This document shows positions 56,323 to 63,478 of a DNA stretch of 64,000 nt, piece after piece (within the stretch, counting starts at the first letter, position 1; each line of letters opens with the position of its first letter). The stretch lies in contig NZ_JACHNB010000001.1 in the NCBI RefSeq assembly GCF_014205225.1, positions 4,693,501 to 4,757,500 of the forward strand, given 5' to 3'. Source of the stretch: Actinoplanes octamycinicus (GTDB lineage Bacteria; Actinomycetota; Actinomycetes; Mycobacteriales; Micromonosporaceae). The notes under the pieces were generated by a model. It was not told where the DNA came from, did not search any database, and saw only the letters and a list, made by a program, of their open reading frames with translations. The position numbers were made by a program, and so were the translations under genes.

Positions 56323-57222
56323 ATGACGACGACCCTCGACCATCGGAAGTCCGGCAAGGCGGCCCACGTGGCGCCACCGCCCACCAGCCGGCGGCCCAAG
56401 TTGCTGCAGTACAACTGGTTCGGTGGCCTGGCCGGCTGGCTCTGGCTCGGCGTGGTGATCATCCCGATCTACTGGATCGTGATCACCAGCTTCAAGCTGC
56501 AGGCCGACTACTACTCCACCAACCCGCTGGTCCCGCCGGCCAACCCGTCGCTGGAGAACTACCGGTTCGTGCTGGAGCACGACTTCGTCCGGTACTTCTT
56601 CAACAGCGTGATCGTCACGGTCGGCGCGGTGGCCCCGGCCATCGTGGCGTCGTTCATGGCGGCCTACGCGATCGTCCGGGGCAGCTCGGTGAGCCGGTTC
56701 CTGCGGACGGTCAACGGGGTGTTCCTGATGGGTCTCGCCATCCCGCTGCAGGCGGTGATCATCCCGGTCTACCTGATCATCATCAAGCTCCAGATGTACG
56801 ACACGCTGGGCGCGATCATCCTGCCGTCGATCGCGTTCGCGATCCCGCTCTCGGTGCTGGTGCTCTCGAACTTCATCCGGGACATCCCGAAGGAGCTGTT
56901 CGAGTCCATGCGCATCGACGGCGCCACCGAGTGGGGCACGCTCTGGCGGCTGGCGCTGCCGCTGACCCGCCCGGCGCTGGTGACCGTCACGATCTACCAG
57001 GGTCTGCAGGTGTGGAACGGCTTCCTCCTGCCGCTGATCCTGACCCAGAACCCGGACAAGCGCGTCCTGCCGCTGGCGCTCACCGCGTTCCAGGGCCAGT
57101 ACAACATCAACATCCCGGCGGTGCTGGCTTCCGTCGTGCTGACCACGCTGCCGATCCTGGTCCTCTACGTGGTCGGCCGCCGTCAGCTACTCAGTGGTCT
57201 GACCGCGGGTTTCGGCAAGTGA
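56323..57222 (+). CDS. Sugar ABC transporter permease (MalG type)
   Basis: A 299-residue permease with EAA loop FESMRIDGATEWGTLWRLALPL. ATG 56323 is 1 nt after the previous stop, with AAGGAG at 7 nt. Its last 36 bp overlap the convergent LacI gene (57187-57222). Confidence 0.9.
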   Translation: MTTTLDHRKSGKAAHVAPPPTSRRPKLLQYNWFGGLAGWLWLGVVIIPIYWIVITSFKLQADYYSTNPLVPPANPSLENYRFVLEHDFVRYFFNSVIVTVGAVAPAIVASFMAAYAIVRGSSVSRFLRTVNGVFLMGLAIPLQAVIIPVYLIIIKLQMYDTLGAIILPSIAFAIPLSVLVLSNFIRDIPKELFESMRIDGATEWGTLWRLALPLTRPALVTVTIYQGLQVWNGFLLPLILTQNPDKRVLPLALTAFQGQYNINIPAVLASVVLTTLPILVLYVVGRRQLLSGLTAGFGK

Positions 57223-58164
57223 CTTCGTGCTCTCCCGCACGATCAGCTTGGTGACCAGCTCCACCCGGGGGGTCTCGATGGTCTCGCCGCGCGACAGTCG
57301 CAGGACTGTCCGCGCGGCGAGCGCCCCCATCTCCGCCAGCGGCTGACGGATCGTGGTCAGCGGCGGCGAGGACCAGCAGGCGTCCGGCAGGTCGTCGAAA
57401 CCGATCACGCTCAGGTCGTCCGGCACGCGCAGGCCGCGGCGGCGGGCCGCCTCGTAGACGCCGAGCGCCATCTGGTCGCTGGAGGCGAAGATCGCGGTCG
57501 GCCGGTCCGGCCGGTCCAGCAGCCGCCCACCGGCCTGGTAGCCCGACTCGTTGCGGAAGTCGCCCTGCTCCATCAGGCCCGGGTCGACCGGCACGCCGGC
57601 CGCCTCCATCGCCGCCCGGAAACCGTCCAGACGGGCGCGGCTGCACAGCAGATCCTTCGGCCCGGCGATGAACCCGATCCGCCGGTGACCGAGGCTGATC
57701 AGGTGATCGGTGGCCGTGCGGCCGCCCGACCAGTTGGTCGCGCCGATGGTCGGCACGTCGGTCGCGGCGCCACCGGCCGGATCGATGATCACCACTGGGA
57801 CGCGCAGCCGGTGCAGCTCGGTGTGCACCGGCTCGGCCACGTCGGAGGTCACGAAGACCACGCCGTCGGAGGCGCGGGCCCGCAGATTCTGCAGCCACTG
57901 GCGGGTGGCGGTGGTCCGCCGGTGCACCTGGGAGACCACGGTGCCGACCCCGGCCGCGTGGGTCACGTCCTCCACGCCGCGCACCAGTTCCAGCGCCCAC
58001 GGGCTGTCCAGGTCGTTGAAGACCAGGTCGATCAGCCGAGCCCGGCCGGAGTGCCGAGAGTTGCGGGGCCGGTAGTCGTGCTCGCGGAGCAGCCGCTCGA
58101 TCAGCTCACGGGTCTGCGGGGAGACGTCGGAGCGTCCGTTGAGCACCCGGGAGACGGTCGGCAC
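57187..58164 (-). CDS. LacI-family regulator lacking its start codon
   Basis: From the first available start (GTG 58164) 325 residues are read, beginning VPTVSRVLNGRSDV, inside the HTH. The missing first helix is encoded just upstream in frame (TTIAAIADAAGVSV, 58198-58157) but no ATG, GTG, TTG or CTG precedes it before an in-frame TAG near 58290. The effector domain is complete (IGATNWSGGRTATDHLISLG, GFDDLPDACWSSPPLTTIRQP). It probably repressed the adjacent sugar importer and GH3 gene. The gene appears broken at its 5' end by a junction with an F420 oxidoreductase gene; a sequencing error is less likely but possible. Confidence 0.8.
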   Translation of the reverse strand: MPTVSRVLNGRSDVSPQTRELIERLLREHDYRPRNSRHSGRARLIDLVFNDLDSPWALELVRGVEDVTHAAGVGTVVSQVHRRTTATRQWLQNLRARASDGVVFVTSDVAEPVHTELHRLRVPVVIIDPAGGAATDVPTIGATNWSGGRTATDHLISLGHRRIGFIAGPKDLLCSRARLDGFRAAMEAAGVPVDPGLMEQGDFRNESGYQAGGRLLDRPDRPTAIFASSDQMALGVYEAARRRGLRVPDDLSVIGFDDLPDACWSSPPLTTIRQPLAEMGALAARTVLRLSRGETIETPRVELVTKLIVRESTKSLAETRGQTTE

Positions 58165-58198
58165 CGAGACGCCCGCGGCGTCAGCGATGGCCGCGATG

Positions 58199-58552
58199 GT
58201 GGTGCTCGGCGCCGACGAGGCCCAGCGGGCCCGGGCCGAGCGGGCGGTGCGCGGGCAGATCGCCTTCTACGCGTCCACCCCGTCCTACCGCCCGGTGCTC
58301 GACGTGCACGGCTGGGGTGACCTGGCCGACCGGCTCAACGTCCTGTCCCGGCGCCAGGACTGGGCGGCGATGGCCGCCGAGATCACCGACGACGTGCTGG
58401 ACGCCTTCGCGGTGGCCGGCGACCCGGCGACGGTCGCGGCCGGGCTCACCGCCCGGTTCGGCACGACGATCGACCGGATCTCGCTCTACACGCCGTACGA
58501 CGCGGACCGCTACCAGCTGGCAGCGGTCCGCAGCGCCCTGCGCGCCGGCTGA
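58199..58552 (+). pseudogene. 3' fragment of an F420-dependent LLM-class oxidoreductase
   Basis: About 117 residues match only the C-terminal part of LLM-class (TIGR03617-like) F420 oxidoreductases: ERAVRGQIAFYASTPSYRPVL, DLADRLNVLSRRQDW, DEVLDAFAV-like DDVLDAFAVAGDPATV and RISLYTPYDADRYQL. Family members have about 320-340 residues, so some 200 N-terminal residues are missing. The sequence joins the start of the LacI gene in opposite orientation at about 58196-58204. ATG 58196 could start a short product, but it would lack the F420 site. Confidence 0.75.
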
Positions 58553-58573
58553 CTCCCCGGCGTCCCTTTCTCC

Positions 58574-58948
58574 TCAGCCGATCGTGATCGCGTCCACCCG
58601 GTCCGGGTAGAACGCGACGTGCTCCTTGATCTCGGCAACCGCGTCGTACGGCGCCTGGTACTCCCAGATCGCGTCCACGGACCGGTCGCCGCCGACCGTG
58701 ATCGAGTAGTAGCTGGCCTCGCCCTTGTACGGACAGTAGGTCCGCGTCCCGGTGCGCTCCAGCAGCGACCGGTCGACGTCGGCGAGCGGCACGTACTGCA
58801 CCGCCGGGTACGTCGCCTCGCGCAGGCTCAACGCCCTCGTGGTGTCCGCCACCACCTGGCCGGCGACGGTCACCACCACCCGCTCGCCGGTCGGCGTGAC
58901 GGTGATCGGATGGTCCGGTCCGGGCTCTTTCCTTGGCCGGTCTGTCAT
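58574..58948 (-). CDS. DUF427-domain protein
   Basis: A 124-residue protein with the DUF427 pattern: ALSLREATYPAVQYVPLADVD, CPYKGEASYYSI and AIWEYQAPYDAV. Structure of the family is a small beta barrel; function is not established. ATG 58948 follows GGAAGGG. The MITE-like element starts 37 bp upstream, so it lies in this gene's promoter region. Confidence 0.88.
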   Translation of the reverse strand: MTDRPRKEPGPDHPITVTPTGERVVVTVAGQVVADTTRALSLREATYPAVQYVPLADVDRSLLERTGTRTYCPYKGEASYYSITVGGDRSVDAIWEYQAPYDAVAEIKEHVAFYPDRVDAITIG

Positions 58949-58984
58949 CGGGTTCCCTTCCTGCCTTGGACCGTTTCCAAACTA

Positions 58985-59153
58985 CTAGCGCCTGTTTCGG
59001 AGGCCGGCCGAGTGCGAGGCGAGGTCAGGAGGGTGGCTGGCAACGGCCCCGGATCGCCCGCATACCGGGGTTGTATGGGGGCGATCCGGGGACGCTGCCA
59101 GGCGCGCTCCTGGCCACGCCGCAGCCCCGGTCGGCCTCCGAAACAGGCGCTAG
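58985..59153. mobile_element. 169-bp MITE-like element, copy 2 (inverted)
   Basis: Same length as copy 1 and, after inversion, only 3 differences (two in the central loop region, one in the right part). Perfect 22-bp terminal inverted repeats bounded by CTAG. It fills most of the 214-bp gap between divergent DUF427 and YbaK genes. Its terminal AG, with the next GG, forms the AGGG ribosome-binding site 7 nt before the YbaK GTG. Confidence 0.85.
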
Positions 59154-59162
59154 GGTGATCGG

Positions 59163-59624
59163 GTGACCAGCGCCGCCATCGCAGCCGTGACCGAGTCCGG
59201 GATCAGCCACGAGATCGTCCGGCACGGCCCGGTCAGCAGCGTCGCCGAGGCCGCCGCCAGCCAGGGCGTCGAGCTGCGCGACCTGGTGAAAACGCTGGTG
59301 GTCCGCCGCGGCCCGGACGACTACCTGTTCGTCCTGGTCCCCGGCGACCGCTCGATCTCCTGGCCGAAACTGCGTGCCCTGCTCGGCGTCAACCGGCTGT
59401 CGATGCCGGACGCCGGCACCGCCAAGGCGGCGACCGGCTACGAACGCGGCACCATCACCCCGTTCGGCGCGACGACGGCCTGGCCGGTGATCGCCGACGA
59501 GCGCACCGCGGGCCGCACGATCAGCCTGGGCGCGGGGGAGCGGGGTGTCGCCCTCCGGGTCCCCGCCGACGCGGCGGTGGCCGCGCTGAACGGCACCTTC
59601 GCCGACGTCACCGAGCCTGCCTGA
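59163..59624 (+). CDS. YbaK/EbsC-family aminoacyl-tRNA deacylase
   Basis: A 153-residue YbaK/ProX-like protein. The conserved Lys lies in LRDLVKTLVVRR, with LFVLVPGDRSISWPKLRALLG and GYERGTITPFG following. Such proteins hydrolyse mischarged Cys-tRNA(Pro) or related species. GTG 59163 start, with AGGG at the MITE boundary as RBS. Confidence 0.88.
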   Translation: MTSAAIAAVTESGISHEIVRHGPVSSVAEAAASQGVELRDLVKTLVVRRGPDDYLFVLVPGDRSISWPKLRALLGVNRLSMPDAGTAKAATGYERGTITPFGATTAWPVIADERTAGRTISLGAGERGVALRVPADAAVAALNGTFADVTEPA

Positions 59625-59750
59625 CCAGTCGTTTCGCGCCGGTCCGCGCGGCGGCGGGTTGTCCACAGCGGACTTCTGTCCACAGGCGGCCCGGCGACTC
59701 GCCGCGCTCTCGCCCACACTGATCAGCGGGGGTCCCCCTGGGAGGGCGGG

Positions 59751-59885
59751 CACTGAGCGGGTGGGCGTTGAGCGGCCAGCGTTGAGCGGACCGGCGTTGA
59801 GCAGGCCGCGTTGAGCGAGCGCTGAGCGGACCGGCGTTGAGCGTGCGAGCGTTGAGCGGGGCGGGCGTTGAGCGAGCGCTGAACA
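59751..59885. repeat. Short direct-repeat array with core GCGTTGAGCG
   Basis: About ten copies of GCGTTGAGCG or one-base variants (near 59751, 59765, 59780, 59794, 59808, 59819, 59834, 59849, 59865 and 59877), spaced 11-16 bp. It lies in the 322-bp gap 59625-59946, which otherwise shows nothing. The same core occurs twice near 21189-21235. Spacers are too short and irregular for CRISPR. Confidence 0.8.
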
Positions 59886-59946
59886 GCCAGCCACCGAGCC
59901 GGCAAGCACCGAACCCCCGCCCGCCGGCCCCCACCCACCCCGAGGA

Positions 59947-60810
59947 TCAGCCCTTCAGCGCGTCCGCCACCGCCACGGCGAGCGGCGTCGTCGGCCGCCC
60001 GATCAGGTCCCGCAGGTCGCTGCCCGGGTTGTCCAGCGCCCCGTGCTCCCGCACGTGCACGTCGGTGTCGGCCAGCACCGCCGCGAACCCTTCCGGCACC
60101 CCCGCCCCGCTGAGGATCTCGACGAGCTTCTCGGCCGGCACGTCGGTGTAGCCGATCTCCACCCCGGCCTGCCGGCTCACCTCGGCGGCCAGCTCGGCCA
60201 TCGTGAACGGCGAGTCCCCGCCCAGCTCGTACACCGTCTTGGGGTTCCCGGTGGTGAGCACCGCGGCCGCCGCCTCGGCGTAGTCGGCCCGGGTAGCGCC
60301 GGCGATCCGCCCGTCACCGGCGCTGCCCAGGTAGGCGCCGGTCGCCCGTACCGTCGGGATCTGCGCGGTGTAGTTCTCGATGTACCAGCCGTTGCGCAGG
60401 AACGAGTAAGCCAGCCCGGACGCGGCGAGCGCCTCCTCGGTCGCCTTGTGGTCGGCGGCCAGCACGATCGGCGTGGTGTCGGCGCGCAGCACGCTGGTGT
60501 AGGCCACGAAGCCGACCCCGGCCGCCTTGGCCGCCTGGATCGCGGCGACGTGCTGCGCGACCCGGTTGCCGACCGCGTTGGTGGAGACCAGCAGGACCCG
60601 GTCGACGCCGGTGAAGGCGGCGGTCAGGGTTTCCGGCCGGTCGAAGTCGGCCTCGCGCACCTGCACGCCGCGGGCGAGCAGCCCGGCCGCCTTCTCCGGG
60701 GTGCGCACCGCGGCGACGATCGAGCCGGGCTCGACGCCCCGGCGGAGCAGCGCGTCGATGGCGAGACGGCCGAGGTGCCCGGTGGCGCCGGTGACAGCGA
60801 TGGTGGTCAT
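59947..60810 (-). CDS. QorB/YtfG-like NAD(P)H:quinone oxidoreductase (NmrA family)
   Basis: A 287-residue atypical SDR. Rossmann motif TIAVTGATGHLGRLAIDAL, then AAVRTPEKAAGLLARG and VAYTSVLRADTTPIVLAADHKATEEAL, typical of QorB/YtfG. Reduces quinones with NADPH. ATG 60810 follows AGGAG. Divergent from an HxlR regulator with 93 bp between starts. Confidence 0.88.
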   Translation of the reverse strand: MTTIAVTGATGHLGRLAIDALLRRGVEPGSIVAAVRTPEKAAGLLARGVQVREADFDRPETLTAAFTGVDRVLLVSTNAVGNRVAQHVAAIQAAKAAGVGFVAYTSVLRADTTPIVLAADHKATEEALAASGLAYSFLRNGWYIENYTAQIPTVRATGAYLGSAGDGRIAGATRADYAEAAAAVLTTGNPKTVYELGGDSPFTMAELAAEVSRQAGVEIGYTDVPAEKLVEILSGAGVPEGFAAVLADTDVHVREHGALDNPGSDLRDLIGRPTTPLAVAVADALKG

Positions 60811-60855
60811 GGCGAACTCCTACGAGATTCGGTGGGAAGTGCTGCGTTGAAGAAT

Positions 60856-60876
60856 GCACTAACTTTTCGAAAGTGC
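60856..60876. promoter_or_regulatory. Operator-like dyad in the qorB-hxlR intergenic region
   Basis: GCACT-N11-AGTGC with inner CTTTTCGAAAG; centred between the divergent genes, suited to a dimeric HxlR/QorR regulator controlling both. Confidence 0.5.
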
Positions 60877-60903
60877 CAACTGCAGGAGGGTACGATGTGA
60901 TCC

Positions 60904-61296
60904 ATGACTGATCCCGCCGACGACCTGATCCCCAGCGTCTTCGCTCGGGACTGCGCCTCCCGGCACGTGATGGCCGACGTCACCGGCAAGTGGGGCGGTC
61001 TCGCCCTGGCCGCGCTGCACGACGGCAGCTACCGGTTCAACGCGCTGCGCCGCCGGGTCGACGGCGTCAGCGAGAAGATGCTGGCCCAGACCCTGCAGGC
61101 GCTGGAGCGCGACGGCCTGGTGGTGCGCGAGGTGCAGGCCACCATCCCGCCGCGGGTGGAGTACAGCTTGACCCCGCTCGGCATCCGGGTGGCCGGCAAG
61201 CTGAAGGAGCTGATCGAGCTGCTCGAGGGTGAGATCGGTCAGGTCCGGGCCGCGCAGGCCGCCTACGATCGCGATCACGCCGCCGGGGTGCGATAG
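60904..61296 (+). CDS. HxlR-family regulator (QorR-like)
   Basis: A 130-residue winged-helix protein: VTGKWGGLALAALHDGSYRFNALRRRVDGVSEKMLAQTLQ and RVEYSLTPLG. Cys17 (FARDCASRH) matches the position of the redox-active cysteine of QorR in Corynebacterium, which loses DNA binding on oxidation. ATG 60904 is the only usable start, although AGGAGGG lies unusually far upstream (13 nt). Confidence 0.9.
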   Translation: MTDPADDLIPSVFARDCASRHVMADVTGKWGGLALAALHDGSYRFNALRRRVDGVSEKMLAQTLQALERDGLVVREVQATIPPRVEYSLTPLGIRVAGKLKELIELLEGEIGQVRAAQAAYDRDHAAGVR

Positions 61297-61305
61297 GTTT
61301 CACCC

Positions 61306-61650
61306 GTGAGCGCCTCGATTCAGCCCGATGTCCCGCCGTCCGGCACCGGTTGTGTGGAGTGCCTGGAGGCCGGCGGCTGGTGGGTCCACCTGCGACGGTG
61401 TGCGCAGTGCGGGCACATCGGCTGCTGTGACACCTCCCCGTCGCAGCACGCCACCGCCCATTTCCGCGCGTCCGGCCACCCGGTGATCCAGTCCTTCGAG
61501 CCGGGCGAGGACTGGTTCTGGGATTACCAGAGCGAGCAGGTGCTGGACGGTCCCGAGCTGGCCGCCCCGACCAGCCGCCCGGCGGAGCAGCCGACGCCGG
61601 GCCCGGCCGGCGCGGTCCCCGCCGACTGGCGCTTCAAGATCAACAGATAG
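61306..61650 (+). CDS. UBP-type zinc-finger protein
   Basis: A 114-residue protein with zf-UBP ligands: CVECL, CAQCGHIGCCD, QHATAHFRASGHPVIQSF, then GEDWFWDYQSEQVL. Actinobacterial stand-alone UBP zinc fingers are common and of unknown role; ubiquitin binding is not implied. GTG 61306 lies 9 bp after the HxlR stop, so probably co-transcribed. Confidence 0.85.
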   Translation: MSASIQPDVPPSGTGCVECLEAGGWWVHLRRCAQCGHIGCCDTSPSQHATAHFRASGHPVIQSFEPGEDWFWDYQSEQVLDGPELAAPTSRPAEQPTPGPAGAVPADWRFKINR

Positions 61651-61826
61651 GACCCGCTTTTCCGGTACGAGCATCCGCGCTCGCCCGTCCCCGAGGGGGG
61701 CAAACATCGGACATCTGGGGCGGCAACCGGAAAGTAACCCGGTAACCGCCCGAAGGCCCCGCGTCTCTCTCAGTTGACGAAGGTCACCGCCGAATTGGTG
61801 GTCAGTCAGCTAACCGTGGGGGGAAG

Positions 61827-63386
61827 ATGCTCGGCCTGGAAAACATCGGCACAGCCAAGCGGCTGGGTATCATCGTCGCCACCGGCGCCGTCGCGCTCGG
61901 CGGTATGGGCGCGATCGCTCTGATCGGTCAGGAGCGGGTGGCCGAGCAGGGCCTGCGCACCAGTGAGTTGCAGTGTGGCCTGGCGGCTCTCAACCACCTG
62001 AACAACCGGCAGAGCGAGTTGAAGGTCGACGCCTTCCGGTCAGCACTGGGTGACGACGTCAACGGGGATGCCAAGGACGACGTGCAGTCGTCGGTCGACG
62101 CGTCCCAGGCGGTGCACGACTGCAACTTGCCGACGGCGGTCATCGAGCAGTTCGCCAGTTACAGCGGCGACTTCGAGGCCTTCAACACCTTCATCACGAA
62201 GTTCGTCGCCGAGGGCGTCGCGGACCCGAAGTCGGTGCGCGGCCGGACCGGCGAGATCTCCGAGATGAACAACAAGACCGACGACGAGCTGGACGAGATC
62301 ACCGAGGCGGTGACCGCCCGGGTCGAAGCCCAGCAGGCGCTGACCGCCCGGACGGTCGAGCAGACCCGCTGGATCGCCATTGTCGTGGTGATCGTCGGCC
62401 TCGTCCTGCTGATCGGCATGGCGGTCCCGATGGTCCGCTCCATCCTGGGGCCGATCCGCCGGATCGGTGAGGTCATCGACGCGCTGGACAAGGGCGACCT
62501 GACCGTGCGCAGCGGCATCACCAGCCGCGACGAGCTGGGCACCATGGCGCAGAGCCTGGACCGCACCCTGGACAAGCTGCGCGAGTCGATGGTCACCATC
62601 GCCAAGGACTCGGACGCCCTGGCCACCGCGTCCACCGAGCTGGCCGCCGTGTCCGGCGAGATCGCCTCCGCGGTCGACAACACCGACCGGCAGAGCAGCT
62701 CGGCCGCCACCGAGGCGGACGAGATCTCCCGCAACGTGCAGAGCGTCGCGGCCGGGTCCGAGGAGATGGGTCTGTCGATCCGGGAGATCTCCCGCAACGC
62801 GGCGGACGCCGCGCAGGTCGCCTCGATCGCGGTCTCCGAGGCCGCGATGGCCACCGAGACCATCCGCAAGCTCGGCGAGTCGTCCGCCGAGATCGGCAAC
62901 GTGATCAAGCTGATCACCAGCATCGCCGAGCAGACCAACCTGCTCGCCCTGAACGCCACCATCGAGGCGGCCCGGGCCGGCGACGCCGGCAAGGGTTTCG
63001 CGGTGGTCGCCAGCGAGGTCAAGGACCTGGCCCAGGAGACCGCCCGGGCCACCGAGGACATCGGCGCCCGGGTCACCGCGATCCAGCAGGACACCAGCGG
63101 CGCGGTCGAGGTGATCAACCGGATCTCCGAGGTGATCGCGCAGATCAACGACTTCCAGACCACGATCGCCTCGGCGGTGGAGGAGCAGACCGCCACCACC
63201 GGCGAGATGAGCCGCAGCATCGGTGAGGTGGCGGCCGGTTCCAGCCGGATCGCCGCGAACATCAACGACGTCTCGTCGGCCAGCCAGGCCACGGTCAGCG
63301 GCGTCAACCAGACCCGCGAGGCGAGCGAGGAGGTCTCCCGGACCGCCGAGGAGCTGCGCGCGCTGGTCGCCGGATTCCGGTTCTGA
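61827..63386 (+). CDS. Methyl-accepting chemotaxis-type receptor
   Basis: A 519-residue receptor: TM1 about 12-34, helical sensor domain with several Cys/Asn-rich turns (about 35-185), TM2 about 189-212, HAMP about 213-265, and signalling domain with [20 protein letters not shown] and [20 protein letters not shown] at the tip. Close paralogue of 8567-10171 in the cytoplasmic half, different in the sensor. RBS GGGGGGAAG before ATG 61827. An intrinsic-type hairpin follows. Confidence 0.93.
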   Translation: MLGLENIGTAKRLGIIVATGAVALGGMGAIALIGQERVAEQGLRTSELQCGLAALNHLNNRQSELKVDAFRSALGDDVNGDAKDDVQSSVDASQAVHDCNLPTAVIEQFASYSGDFEAFNTFITKFVAEGVADPKSVRGRTGEISEMNNKTDDELDEITEAVTARVEAQQALTARTVEQTRWIAIVVVIVGLVLLIGMAVPMVRSILGPIRRIGEVIDALDKGDLTVRSGITSRDELGTMAQSLDRTLDKLRESMVTIAKDSDALATASTELAAVSGEIASAVDNTDRQSSSAATEADEISRNVQSVAAGSEEMGLSIREISRNAADAAQVASIAVSEAAMATETIRKLGESSAEIGNVIKLITSIAEQTNLLALNATIEAARAGDAGKGFAVVASEVKDLAQETARATEDIGARVTAIQQDTSGAVEVINRISEVIAQINDFQTTIASAVEEQTATTGEMSRSIGEVAAGSSRIAANINDVSSASQATVSGVNQTREASEEVSRTAEELRALVAGFRF

Positions 63387-63410
63387 GGTCGTACCGAAAA
63401 AGATCTGTGA

Positions 63411-63441
63411 AAGGGCCGGTCGCCGAGCGCGACCGGCCCTT
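63411..63441 (+). terminator. Terminator after the second chemoreceptor gene
   Basis: AAGGGCCGGTCGC-CGAGC-GCGACCGGCCCTT is a perfect 13-bp stem followed by CTCTC; 25 nt after the stop. Confidence 0.85.
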
Positions 63442-63478
63442 CTCTCATGTCCGGGCCCGGCCTGCCGATGAAGGTTCC

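Noticed and set aside
59751..59885. CRISPR array
   Set aside because: Cores of 10 bp with 1-6-bp gaps do not have repeat/spacer structure.
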